NCBI GenBank assembly: GCA_030323885.1
Contig: CM059188.1
Location: 113,254,776-113,318,775 of the forward strand
DNA from: Branchipolynoe longqiensis
Taxonomy: Eukaryota > Annelida > Polychaeta > Phyllodocida > Polynoidae
Reading direction: 5' to 3'
Length of the DNA stretch: 64,000 nt
Shown: one piece after another, positions 53,037 through 63,749 of the stretch
Numbering within the stretch: position 1 is the first letter of the stretch
Layout of the letters: the number at the start of each line of letters is the position of its first letter
Translations under genes and position numbers: made by a program
The notes under the pieces: generated by a model
What the model was told of the DNA's origin: nothing
The model's input: the letters and a program-made list of their open reading frames with translations, nothing else
Databases searched by the model: none

Positions 53037-53354
53037 GACCAGACGGGATGGCCGAATGTGTTGAGCATTTGTCTCCTGTTTTGGGAGATCGGGGGATCCG
53101 AACCGATGGGTTTGTGGTTTCTAACCCTGGTCGAGTCAAACTGATGACTTAAAAATTGATAGTTGGGGCTTCCTAGCCAGGCGCTCAGTAGAATTAGGAT
53201 AGGGCAAGGACTGGTTGGCTCAGTGTCGGGATAACGTGACTGAGTGGGGTATGAGACCATGGTGCTGGTAGCCTGGTCTCCCAGTGGGGCAGAAGTATAA
53301 AGTCGCAATGAGTGCACAATGTTACAGGTCAGTATCCAGCCTGATATGACCTGC
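53037..53354 (+). mobile_element. SINE-1, B-type longer-head subtype
   Basis: Complete to CTGATATGACCTGCG; tail missing where an antisense SINE-1 begins. Confidence 0.9.
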
Positions 53355-53667
53355 GATTGGTTGATTATTGGAGTTTTAAGTCTTGGCAACATTTCAGGTC
53401 ATATCAGGATGGGTCCCGACTTGTGACAGTGCGCACTATGACCCAGTTATCCAACTCAGTCACATTATCCTGACACTGAGCTAACCAGCCATTGCCCTGT
53501 CCTAATAATGCCGAGCACCAGGCTAGGAAGTGATAGGAATCAATTTTATAAGTAATTGGTTTTACTCGACCGGGAACCGAACTCCCGACTTCCCGCACGC
53601 GAGTCCTGCGCTCTACCGATTCGGCCACCGTGCCCGGTTACACGACCTTAGATGTTGTTAGGACACT
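53355..53667 (-). mobile_element. SINE-1, A-type head
   Basis: Minus copy 53355-53639 with a ~40-bp body deletion; the following 53642-53667 (GACCTTAGATGTTGTTAGGA) is a plus-strand tail piece. Confidence 0.88.
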
Positions 53668-53815
53668 TTGCCCTGAAGTGCTCTTTACCTAGGGTCAGGT
53701 GACGAGCAGTCTGGGGCTGCGCCTGCTTTTGGCTCTGTGTCGCTGACACTGTTCCGGACCCGTGAGTCACCAAACGGCTGTTGTTGACAGGTTCGTGAGC
53801 TGCCACCTGACATCC
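53668..53815. other. unique short stretch
   Basis: No feature seen. Confidence 0.4.
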
Positions 53816-53827
53816 GGCCAGTCGTGG

Positions 53828-54181
53828 TTGGTTGGTTGGTTGTTGAGGTCATATCATGTTTGTTTGTTTGGTTGTTGTTTTACATCCTAGCAACATATAA
53901 GGTCATATCAGTACAGGTACCGACTTGTGACAGTGCACATTTATAGTGCTGCCTCACTGGGAAATCAGGCCGATGGTACCATGACCAAATATCCCACTCA
54001 GTCACATTATCCTGACTCTGAAGCAAGCCAGTCCTTTGCCCTATCCTAATAATGCCAAGTGCCTGGCTAGCAAGCGACAAGTATCAATTTTTAAGACATC
54101 AGTTTGATTCGACCAGGGTTAGAATACCACGATCTACCAAAGCGGGAGACGGACGCTTAACTCATTCGGCCATCCCGTCTA
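53828..54181 (-). mobile_element. SINE-1, B-type, composite tail, 12-bp TSD
   Basis: Flanked by GCCAGTCGTGGT (53816-53827) and GCCAGCCGTGGT (54182-54193). The 3' end has two successive tails, an AACC type with a deleted copy of the 3' end followed by an ACAA type. Confidence 0.9.
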
Positions 54182-54193
54182 GCCAGCCGTGGT

Positions 54194-54430
54194 GACATCA
54201 ATTGTCGCAGTGCGGAGCCGCGGGTTGATTGCACGCAGCAAGACGCCCCCCCACCTCCCGCCGCCGCCCACCGCCGCAGCCCACCGCCGCCCCCACCCTC
54301 CACCCACCCCCGTCGTGGCGCACCTGAGACGAGATGATGGCATGCTGCATCACCAACATGCCATCATCCCGCCGCCCACGCACCGAGCTGCCCTGCCATG
54401 CTCGGAGCTGCTCGCGACTGATTGCAGCTG
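54194..54430. other. GC-rich unique stretch with 12-bp hairpin
   Basis: CCGCCGCCC repeats, then GATGATGGCATG (54333-54344) and its perfect complement CATGCCATCATC (54357-54368). Confidence 0.55.
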
Positions 54431-54559
54431 CTCGGGGGAGGCAAGAGGGAGGAGGGGAGGAGGGGGAGGAGGGGGAGGAGGGGAGGAGGGGGGAGGGGGG
54501 GGTGGGAGGGGGGGGGGAGGGAGGGGGAGGAGGGAAGGGGGGAGGGGAGGAGGGGGGGG

Positions 54560-54593
<34 letters not shown>

Positions 54594-55285
54594 GGGGGGG
54601 GGGGGGGGGAGGGGTGGAGGAGGGGGGGAGGGGGGGAGGGGGGAGGGAGAGAGGGGGGAGGGGAGATGGGAGGGGGTGGAAGAGGGGGATGAGGGGAAGG
54701 AGGGGAGGACGGTAGGAGGGGAGGAGGGTAGAGAGGGGGAGGTAGGGGGAGGAGGGGGACGAGGGGGAGGAGGGTGGACGTGGGGGAGGAGGGGGTGGAG
54801 GGTGTTAGGGGGACGAGGGGGTGGGGGGGAAGGGGGGCGATGCGGACGGGGGGGGAGGGGGTGGTGGGCGAGGGGGGGGGGGGCGAGGGGGAGGAGGGGG
54901 AGGAGGTGGGAGGAGATTGGGAGGGAGGTGGGGGGGGAGGTGGAGGTGGTGGATGCGTGGGGATGAGGGGGAGGAGGGGAGGAGGGCGGGGGGGGGAGGA
55001 CGGTAGTGGGGGGAAGACTGGAAGGAGGGGACGAGGGGGACGAGTGGGGTAGGGGAAGGATTGGAAGGACGGGTAGGACGGGGAGGAGGGGGAGGAGGGG
55101 AAGGATGGGGAGGAGGGGAGTAGGGGGAGGAGGGGGAGGAGGGGAAGGAGGGGAAGGATGGGAAGGATGGGGAGGAGGGGGAGGGGGAGGAGGGGGAGGA
55201 TGGGGAGATGGGGAGGAGGGGAAGGATGGGGAGGAGGGGTGGATGGGGGATGGGGAGGAGGGGAGGAGGGGGAGGAGGGGAGGCC
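54431..55285. repeat. 850-bp purine-rich (GGGGAGGA) tract
   Basis: Plus strand almost purely G and A (a few GATGG, CGG units), with G runs over 15 bases near 54560-54610. Long proline-rich and glycine-rich open frames here on both strands are translated repeat. Confidence 0.95.
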
Positions 55286-55424
55286 TGCCAGGTACACACA
55301 CGTGTGCGGCATGGAGTGGTAGGCTCGGTAATGCTCCTCTGGGCTGTGAGAGCCCTGTGATCGGACTCACAGCGCCATGACCTCATCTCACCGCCACTCA
55401 AACCATAGCACACAGCTTTATTTA

Positions 55425-55855
55425 TATATATATATACATATGTGATGTATAAACACATTATGCGAGTATAAAAATGCGGAATGAAATCGTTTCTAATTAT
55501 TGATTTTAATTGATATTACTGATAATATTGATATTACCGATTGCTATTCTACGTAAGACTCCACACTTGACAGGTGGCGCCACCTGCAGCCCACCTGGCC
55601 TCCAACGAGTATCGACAAGTATCAGTCGCACTGGAGGATTTTTTCTTATATATAAGATGTCCTCGGGGCGAATGACAGTGTTGAGCGTCCGTGGTTAGGA
55701 AAGATGGCGGTGGTGGCGCCAGTGGTCACGTTGGAGGGGGGTACTCCGCACCAAATGATACAATGAATAGTGGTAAATAGAATAGTAATAATAATACCTC
55801 CCTTCCGCACCTTTATACTCGCATAATGCTTATAGATCACATATATACACTGGCT
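55425..55855. mobile_element. element G with inverted ends
   Basis: Left TATGTGATGTATAAACACAT, TATGCGAGTATAAA and right (minus strand) TATGTGATCTATAAGCATTA, TGCGAGTATAAAGG are inverted repeats. Inside is the 16-bp perfect palindrome CAGGTGGCGCCACCTG (55571-55586). A further partial copy in inverse orientation follows to 56115. Confidence 0.8.
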
Positions 55856-56115
55856 GACCGGCGCATCTGTGGTGCTCAGACAAACCGTATCAAGTATCGT
55901 CTGAGTGGTCACACCACGGCAGACTTGTTGTGGGTTGACTGCACATTGGAACATATGCATGTAAATCCTCCGGTGTGACTGACACTGGTCAACATCCGGT
56001 TGAGGAGAGGTGGGCCGAGATGGCGCCACCGGCACAATGTTGCATCTTATGGAGTATAATAATAATCATAAGAAATTTTCCCTTCTGTATATTTATACTC
56101 GCATAACATGTGATA
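55856..56115 (-). mobile_element. element G, second partial copy
   Basis: Reverse complement of the 3361-3510 copy (GAGATGGCGCCACCGG..., GTATATTTATACTCGCATAA, GTGATACATCACATATATG). Confidence 0.72.
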
Positions 56116-56129
56116 CATCACATATATGA

Positions 56130-56366
56130 AGAGTTCAGGCGCAAAACCATGTAAACGCCAATAAAAAAATGTAGTTTAAATAAAAGATTTTTACCTGAAA
56201 ATAATTAAAATTTCCCCCAATTCCACTTTTCATATGATCACATGGTTATGGAGCAATGAACAAAAGAGTAGGAATATAACAAAATTAACATTTTGAAGGT
56301 TTGATTCGGATGTTTATCTTCATTTATGGATTGGTGTTTACATGGGTTTGCACCTGAACTCTTCAT
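56130..56366. mobile_element. MITE F, copy 2
   Basis: Ends TGAAGAGTTCAGGCGCAAAA and, on the minus strand, TGAAGAGTTCAGGTGCAAAC. Flanked by ATATA on both sides. Lacks the SINE tail present in the 15 kb copy. Confidence 0.9.
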
Positions 56367-56377
56367 ATATATATATA

Positions 56378-58378
56378 TTTTACCTCGGTATGCCGCCTCT
56401 GGCTAGCCGTAGGCTAGGGAGAAGGAAGCACATCCGGGTCCAGCAATTAGCATAAGTAACTCACAACGGGAGGACGTTTGTGAGTTGCTCCACAGGATTT
56501 ATCTACTACTACTGCTTTTATCCAAAAGTAAGTACTGTTTTCTTCGATAACTTTGTTTATCATGCTCTATAGCATCTTTTTATGAAAGTTCAGAACTTTC
56601 TTCAGTCCTGTTTGGACTTTGTACGTTTTTTAACTTACGGATAGAACATTGCGTGCCGCTGGCACAAACGAAACCGATACTGAGTTCTATCGACACCTGT
56701 TTTTCAGACAGGGAGAAATGGCAACCCGAGTTGCTCATTTCCTAAGAAAAGTCTCCCGGATCCTAATAGAGGATGATGTTGGGGATGCTTCTGGGTGTTT
56801 TTTATAAACACCCCTGACCGGTTTAAGGCGAACCTCCGAGTTTCGTAATATTTTCTCCAACTTGTTGGCGCTGTAGCCACAGGTGGGAGAAGTGTACGGA
56901 ACAGAGAGAGGGGCCGATCTCACGATCGATGCCCTCCGTTTGGTTGGTTTCGTTACCACACACCTACGGCAAATTTAGCTTCACGCCTGTACTGACACGT
57001 TGCAAAACACGTTCTCTGTACCATGTTCCTCAACCCAGTTTACTGGCTTACACTTGTGTAGTTGAGATGATTCCGGGTTAGTAACGCTTTGGTTTCGTTA
57101 CAGTTCCCGATGGCCACTCGCCGGAATAAGCCGCCCGCTGCAGCGGTGGGTGTCCCCCCTACGGATTACGATTCGTCTCCACCGGCTACGGCTCCGCCGT
57201 CCCCACATCCTGGGGCTCATGCCTCGGATCAAGACAGTGATCACGCCCCTCAACCAGTGGGGTGGGAGGCGAAAATGGCGGAGATGATGGAGGAGAAGAT
57301 GCGCCTTTTCCAGGCGCAGACCTTTCCAGATCCTTCCCAAATCCCTGATGAGGATTGGGAAGACTTTTCTGAGGACGAAGAGGACACGCTTTCGGCACCT
57401 GAGGTTCCGAAACCGAAAGCGCGGGGCAAGAAACGCCGCCCAGTGAGCAGTTCTGGTGACGAGTTCACAAAGAAAGCGAACTCTAAGCGCTCCAAAAAGT
57501 CCAAAAAGAAGAAGAAGAAGAAGAAGACGGACTCTTCTTCAGACTCGTCGTCCGACTCTTCTTCCACCGAGTCGGATTCCGACACGGAACGAGCGGGTGT
57601 CTACGCCAAAATAGGCGTTAAAGCTGGCAAGAAAATTGTCAAAAAGAAAGCTCAGAAAGTGCGCACCACTACCATGATGCGCAAAACGGTGAATAGCCAT
57701 TTCACTACGTTTAAACCGATCGAAGTCATCAACAAGTTGACTGAGCAGATTTCAGGAGTTAAGGGCATTCCTGCTTCGGTTTTCAAAGAGATGGATTCCG
57801 GCATTCATCTTTCCGACGAACGCCGTCGTTATGAAACTTCCCTCTGCCTGATCCATAAGGCAGTTTTGGGTGCCTTGACGTCTGTTATCCCTGTGGCTAA
57901 CAGGATGCAGACAGAGAACAAGTTCTCGTCTTTGGCGCGGGTTATGGACCGGGGCATAGCTTTGTTAGCAGCCGCTAGTAACTACATGACCCATCGGAGA
58001 TTTGAAAACGTTTTCAAATCGGTCACCACAGATGCCGGAAAAGAGGTTGCCCGCTCGAACAAGGTAACGGACCATGATGGTAAGGAATACACCGTGTATT
58101 CCGGACCTACCCCTATCAAGAGCAAACCGCTAGATAAATCCAAGATGTTTGGGGGTCAGCTAGCTTACCTGTACAAACAGGTAGAGGTCGACTACAAGAG
58201 TGCTAAAAACACTGAAGCAAAGAGTCGTCGCTTCCAAAACCCAGCAGGGTTCAGAAAGTCTAGGACGGATTTTCGATTCCGCAGAGGAGGAAGGCCGTTC
58301 AGGGGCGGACCGTCCTTCCAGTTCAACCAGCGAGGAAGGGGCCGAGGCGACAGGCCGGCCTCAAACTGGAACGACACC
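56378..58378 (+). mobile_element. DIRS-type retrotransposon, 5' part
   Basis: Starts with the ~45-bp terminal repeat identical to 21811-21855 (56378-56422), continues GGAAGCACATCCGGGTCCAG, then a ~660-bp leader and the gag-like frame. It is lost in the gap at 58379. It carries the part missing from the 21.8-24.4 kb copy. Confidence 0.88.
57110..58378 (+). CDS. DIRS gag-like protein (3' partial)
   Basis: Putative nucleic-acid-binding structural protein of the retrotransposon. The ATG at 57110 (CCGATGG context) is the better start; the frame upstream to 57089 begins at TTG. Counted from this ATG: a proline-rich start (1-50), an acidic segment (residues 80-93, EDWEDFSEDEED), a lysine run at about 126-140, a serine/aspartate repeat (141-158), a globular region (~165-370) with RRYETSLCLIHKAVLGALTS, and an arginine/glycine-rich C-terminus (RGGRPFRGG, RGRGRGDRP) suited to RNA binding. 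MFGGQLAYLYKQVEVDYK before the RG region resembles the conserved FGG motif of DIRS gag proteins as I recall them. No zinc knuckle is seen. The frame runs into the N gap; residues after the gap are unrelated. Confidence 0.8.
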
Positions 58379-58876
58379 NNNNNNNNNNNNNNNNNNNNNN
58401 NNNNNNNNNNNNNNNNNNNNNNNNNNNNNNNNNNNNNNNNNNNNNNNNNNNNNNNNNNNNNNNNNNNNNNNNNNNNNNNNNNNNNNNNNNNNNNNNNNNN
58501 NNNNNNNNNNNNNNNNNNNNNNNNNNNNNNNNNNNNNNNNNNNNNNNNNNNNNNNNNNNNNNNNNNNNNNNNNNNNNNNNNNNNNNNNNNNNNNNNNNNN
58601 NNNNNNNNNNNNNNNNNNNNNNNNNNNNNNNNNNNNNNNNNNNNNNNNNNNNNNNNNNNNNNNNNNNNNNNNNNNNNNNNNNNNNNNNNNNNNNNNNNNN
58701 NNNNNNNNNNNNNNNNNNNNNNNNNNNNNNNNNNNNNNNNNNNNNNNNNNNNNNNNNNNNNNNNNNNNNNNNNNNNNNNNNNNNNNNNNNNNNNNNNNNN
58801 NNNNNNNNNNNNNNNNNNNNNNNNNNNNNNNNNNNNNNNNNNNNNNNNNNNNNNNNNNNNNNNNNNNNNNNNNNNN
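58379..58876. other. assembly gap (N)
   Basis: 498 unknown bases, interrupting the second DIRS copy. Confidence 1.
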
Positions 58877-59093
58877 TATGTAGATATAAATAATGGCAAC
58901 CCCTTAATGTTTCTCTCTAACCACCGTAACTTCCATGTTATTCACTGCGGAGCGGGCATTCTCTCCTCCCCGCCTCCTCTACACCGTGTGCCAACTCACT
59001 TTGCTCTACTTTCACACACAATTCACTGACAAATGCTTACATAAAACCTCCATCTGCTAATACCCAGGAGCCTAGAAGCTGTGACTGTACAGC

Positions 59094-60240
59094 TAGCGCC
59101 ACCTATGTATCCCAATATGCGCTCGCTGCTTAGGTTGTCTCAGTCAGTTCTTACAATGTACGGAGTAGTTGATATGCATGCATGTTTCGCTGTGAGGACT
59201 ATGGTGAGGGCTATGTGAGGTGTTAGAGTTTTGATCCATGCCTGATGTATCTCCAATAGACACACAAATTGTATCAATGCAGCGAGCGAGCCTAGCGGTA
59301 AATATCAAAACTGTCCCTCGGGGCCGGGAAGGGGGGGGGGGGGCAGTTGGGGGCGGGGGGGGGGGGGGGAAGGAAGGAACACCTAGTAGTATCAAGCGAG
59401 GGCAGTGAAGATGTTCTCCTATTGGTATTTGACCTGTGCGTGTTAATGCCAAGATAATTCATTAACGATAGCTGGCAAAACCCATAGTTCAATTAGTATC
59501 CCATGTATCCCAATATGCGATTGCTGTTTAGGCAGTCTCAGTCAGTTTTTACAATGTACAAAGGAGTTAAGGTACATGCATGTCTCACTGTGATGACTAT
59601 GATAGTGGCAATGTGTGGCGTTATAGTTGTGATCTATGCCTGATGTATCTATTAGGCACACTAATTGTGGCAATACAGCGACCCTAGCGGTAAATATCAA
59701 AACTGTCGCTCTGGGTGGGGGGGGTGCAGGCGGGGGGGAGGGGGCACCTAGCAGTATTGAGCGAGGGCAGTGAAGATATTCTCCTATTGGTATTTGACCT
59801 GTGCGTGTTAAATTCAAGATAATTCATTAATGATAGCTGGTCAAATCCATAGTTCAATTACTATCCAGTGTATCCCAATATGCGCTTGCCTTTTAGGCAG
59901 TCTCAGTCAGTTCTTACAATGTACAAAGGAGTTAATGTACATACATGTCTCACTGTGAGGAGTATCCTGATGGTTACTTGTCGCGTTACAGCTTCGATTC
60001 ATCGCTGATGTATCTATTACTATTAGGCACACTAATTGAAGAATGCGCTTTGCCAGTTGCCACTGATGAATTATCTAGGCATCAACACGCACAGGTCCAA
60101 TACCAATAGGAGAACATCTTCAATGCCCTCACTCGATGCTGCTAGGCCTTCCTCCTCCTGGCCGCCCACCCCCATCCCAACCCCGACCGCACGCCTCCAG
60201 GGATAGTTTTGATATTTACCGCTAGGATCGCTGTATTGCC
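59094..60240. repeat. ~380-bp repeat: three direct units plus one inverted
   Basis: Units at 59108-59508, 59509-59871 and 59872-~60040 share ATGTATCCCAATATGCG, TCTCAGTCAGTTCTTACAAT, CTAGCGGTAAATATCAAAAC and TCCTATTGGTATTTGACCTG. The third unit is joined to an inverted partial unit (60040-60240). Poly-G runs lie in the middle of units 1 and 2. Confidence 0.88.
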
Positions 60241-60421
60241 ATCGATGCATACTGGGATGAGTGGCTCGACCCTCGGCTCGTTAATGCATCTGTCTGTGCG
60301 CTGCTTTTCTGGCACAGTTGTGGCTTTCAATATAAGTGTGCCACATGTGGATCAGTAGGGATTGGACAATGTTGTGTGCCATGCCTGGCAACATGTGCCT
60401 ATAGCTTGTGTCTAGATTGTG

Positions 60422-60732
60422 TTCCCGGGTGCAGTGGCAGAATCGCTAGAGCATGGGCTTCGCGTGCGGGAGATCGGGAGTTCGGTTCCTGGTCGAGTCA
60501 AACCAATGACTTATAAAATTGATTATTGTCGCTTCCTAGCCTGTCGCTCGGCATTATTAGGATAGGCACAGATAATATGACGGAGTGGGATATCGGACGA
60601 TGGTGCCAGTGGCCTGATTTCCCAGTGGGACAGCACTATAAAGTCACCATGAGTGTGTACTGTCAAAAGTGGCTACCCGTCCTGATATGACCTTAGATGT
60701 TACCAGGATGTAAAACTCCAACAACCAACCAA
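60422..60732 (+). mobile_element. SINE-1, A-type head
   Basis: Near-complete copy with ~15-bp deletion (GGGCAAGGACTGGTT); AACC tail. Confidence 0.9.
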
Positions 60733-60748
60733 TCTCTGGCCTGGTTCA

Positions 60749-60822
60749 AGCTGCACAGTCTGATAAAAGCATCACTTTTGTAAACCCAAAAGAATTATCT
60801 AGATTTGATCCTACATATCTAA
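60749..60822 (-). mobile_element. MITE E end fragment
   Basis: GCTGCACAGTCTGATAAAAG ... CCTACATATCTAATGTAG; only one end, then a SINE-1 tail at 60825-60866. Confidence 0.75.
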
Positions 60823-60824
60823 TG

Positions 60825-60866
60825 TAGATGTTGCCAGGACGTAAAACTCCAACAACCAACCAACCA
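60825..60866 (+). mobile_element. SINE-1 3' tail fragment
   Basis: ATGTTGCCAGGACGTAAAAC followed by repeated CAACCAACC; ~42-bp 5'-truncated copy within the MITE E remnant. Confidence 0.85.
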
Positions 60867-61135
60867 ACCATGTGTCTGTAAGCCTTAATGGAGTATTGGA
60901 GAAATTGTGAACATGGATAGTTCACACAATAATTACGATTGGTGGGGAGGGGGGGGGGAGCGGGGATAAAAGAAAACCCACAAAATGAACAGTCGACTAC
61001 AATAGGCCAAGAAACAATTTACCTTTCGAATAATAATAAAATGCAATTTCCATTATCCGCCCATTTATGGATGGATACAATGAATTATGCTGTATATAAT
61101 TATATATCTATTATTTTGCATGTCTGCGAACCTTA

Positions 61136-61305
61136 CAACCAATTATCTATCTGCTACTGAAATGCAGGTAATCAAATAGCTTATCAGCAGCTACTGTGTG
61201 GTAAGATAACACCAACACTACAACTGGCCAGCATTAAAAACAAGCCTGGGTACCCGGGCTTATATGCTATGGACAGTATAATTACAGCCTCAATAAAAAA
61301 GAAAT
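61136..61305 (+). repeat. repeat T, copy 2
   Basis: ~80% like 44805-44960 and ending at the same CCTCAATAAAAAA. Contains a near-palindrome GCCTGGGTACCCGGGC. Confidence 0.72.
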
Positions 61306-62060
61306 TTAATTTTTTTAAACAATCAAGGCACAGACAAGCATTATAGTAATGACTTTGGGTGTAGCTTCTTAGAAATTCCTATCTCACCACTAACATATCA
61401 ACTCCTACTACTGGCCTGTCAACTTCTACCACTAGATCTTCATTTAGCGAGCGACCACTCTAACCGGAAGTGACCCAACCCTAGGCAGTGCCATGTTCAT
61501 TTCTATAGCCTTTATGCCTGGTAGTCATCTCTGCAGATCCCACCTTTCCCCCTCCCTTCCTCCTAACCCATCGGCTACTCGACACGGCTGGACTGCTGCA
61601 ATTGGACCGGAATGAACCGGTGCCGTTACAATGACTTGTCGTTAATGTTGTAAAGAACCCCCCCCCCCTGCTTCGACAACCGCCTCAGCCGAAGTTTACT
61701 CTTCATCCAAAAAATGGACCGATTTATCAGGGCCATTTTCTACTCCTGCAGTCCTGCAGCCTGTAACTGTCAAGGTTACGAACCACCCCAAAGTAAGCAA
61801 GCAGTCATCTCTGCTGACTTTGTCAAAAATGATGACTCAATTTCTGCCAGAAGGGGGCAGTGAGGTGTGTGGGAGGGTGTAGGGAAGGACTGCTCACTCA
61901 GGAATTGCTCCTGATTAACCACAATGTAGCCCTTTGATTCAGCTTACACATCAGTTAGGAAGCAAAGCTGCCCCAATGACATTAAAGACAACTTAATTTG
62001 GTATTTATGGAATCGAGGTCAGGCGGACTGTTGACTAAGACGCAGGAAGCCGGGCCTAGT
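61306..62060. other. unannotated stretch
   Basis: Poly-C at ~61661-61670; no gene recognised. The end may already belong to the LINE fragment. Confidence 0.4.
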
Positions 62061-62073
62061 TGTTTACGTTCAA

Positions 62074-62370
62074 ATGGTTTTGACACCGCACTCATCACGG
62101 CTGCGCGCTGACCTCCATCTGACCCCCAGGTTGACTCATCACTTTGCGGAGAAATGTAATCTCAACACTGAATCATGGGAAATGGTGGCTAAGGACAGGA
62201 GTTCATGGCGTGCTTCTATTCATAAAGGCACAACACAGTTTGAAACTGATCGTATATCTCAAGCTAAACAGAAGTGTCAGCAGAGGAAAGATCGTCTCCT
62301 TCCTCTACCAGACTCGCTGATAGCAGATACATACACTTACGTCCAATGTGCCACTGCACATTCTGAGCAC
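62074..62370 (+). pseudogene. LINE (non-LTR retrotransposon) ORF2 C-terminal fragment
   Basis: The open frame at 62074-62559 contains, at about residues 31-70, WEMVAKDRSSWRASIHKGTT followed by FETDRISQAKQKCQQRKDR. The W..(V/L)A.DR..WR pattern followed by a basic R/K-rich segment is typical of the region after the reverse transcriptase in several metazoan LINE clades. No RT or endonuclease domain is present, the next expected Cys/His motif is not convincing, and no LINE 3' end is seen. It is a broken, 5'-truncated copy. Beyond about residue 100 the frame may be chance. The clade cannot be assigned. Confidence 0.6.
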
Positions 62371-62596
62371 AAATTGGGCTCATCGGTCATCGATGAGTTC
62401 ACAACAAATGATGAGTTGCTGTTATTGTCGCTACCGATGGACAAACAAGAGAGAGACCCATATTCTTTGAGTAGATTGTTAGCTTACTGCAAAAATCCAA
62501 GTTTCCGTTTATATTCTGATGCTTTATTAATTTACATTAAAACTACAGAAACAAATTAGGATATGAGTCTCACTCCATCACTGGATAGGAATTGCT

Positions 62597-62938
62597 AAAG
62601 GGCCTGTCACACTATGCCGTATTGCGTCAACGTATGCCAACGTATGTGATTTTGCGCCAACACGTTGGTGTATGCTGGTGTATGCTGGTGTATGCTGGTG
62701 TATGCTGGTGTATGTTGGTGTATGCTGGTGTATGCTGGTGTATGCTGATACAAGTTATGGGTACGTTATGGGTATGTTTGGCATAAGTAGTATTCGTTAA
62801 AGCCCACTGGCGTACACTGAGATAAGGTATGGGTAAGTTTGTATTAAGTCGTATTTTTGAGCACGTTCAAAATTCTGCAATATGACAGTGTATGTCGGCA
62901 TACTCTAATGCAATACAGCATTGTGTGACAGGGCCTTA
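62597..62938. mobile_element. foldback element FB4 with GTATGCTGGT satellite core
   Basis: Left AAAGGGCCTGTCACACTATG, right on the minus strand ATAAGGCCCTGTCACACAAT, both followed by CNGTATTGC. The core 62663-62755 is a 10-bp tandem repeat GTATGCTGGT. Smallest of the four foldback elements. Confidence 0.88.
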
Positions 62939-62992
62939 TCTTAGTGGAAGAATACGGCCCCCATGTGTGCACTGCTGAATCTGGCCAGTAAC

Positions 62993-63299
62993 TGTTGTTT
63001 GTTGTTTTATGTCCTAGCAGCATCAAAGGGCATATCAGGATGGGTACCAACTTGTGACAGTGTGCACTCATGGCAACTTTATCATGCAGCCCCACTGGAA
63101 ACGAGGCTGCCGTTTCCTTGACCCAATATCCCACACAGTCACAGTATGCCGACACTGAGCTAACCAGTCCTTGCCCTATCCTATTAATGCCAAGTGCCAG
63201 GCTAGGGAGTGACAAGTATCAATTTTATAAGTCATTGGTTTGACTGGGCTGGGATTCGAACTCCCAACTTTCCACACGGGAAGCCTGCGCTCTGCCAGG
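62993..63299 (-). mobile_element. SINE-1, A-type head
   Basis: Minus copy, head ending GAAGCCTGCGCTCTGCC; a few bp of the 5' end missing. Confidence 0.9.
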
Positions 63300-63340
63300 C
63301 GGTATCCCCCCACCACCCCCCATACCCCCTCCCCACTTAC

Positions 63341-63747
63341 ATAACAGATTCACGGGCAGTAGGGGTGAATAACAACATAGTCTAAATACAGGCGAAAATT
63401 GCTTTAGTATGGAATGGGAACTGGAATTCCTGGTTCCAGGATCAAATGGCTACTTTTATCGGCACAGAATTGACAAAATGAGAGAGAATGCAAAAAGGCA
63501 AGATGGCGACTATAGAATGCTGTCGATTTCACTTTGAAAGTCCATTAAACTATGTTTTATTATATTTGTCAACTCAAAAGGAGCGGGTCAATAATTCTGA
63601 AGATGTATATAAAATAAAGGATATATTTTGCTTCTTAAATTAAGAATGTATCTGCTCATTTCATTTACCCAGCCATCGGAAATTTTCGCCAGTTTTTCTA
63701 ATGGGTTGATTTTCACCCCTACTCCAAGTACGGGGTGAATCTGTTAC
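63341..63747. mobile_element. element X: MITE with TAACAGATTCAC ends
   Basis: Left ATAACAGATTCACGGGCAGT, AGGGGTGAA; right on the minus strand GTAACAGATTCACCCCGTAC, then AGTAGGGGTGAA. Non-coding ~400-bp interior. Confidence 0.85.
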
Positions 63748-63749
63748 CT

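Noticed and set aside
54198..55370. Long proline-rich and glycine-rich frames
   Set aside because: Purine/pyrimidine low-complexity tract; open in nearly all frames.
58877..59029. C-terminal extension of the gag frame
   Set aside because: Lies beyond the gap and shows no similarity to DIRS proteins.
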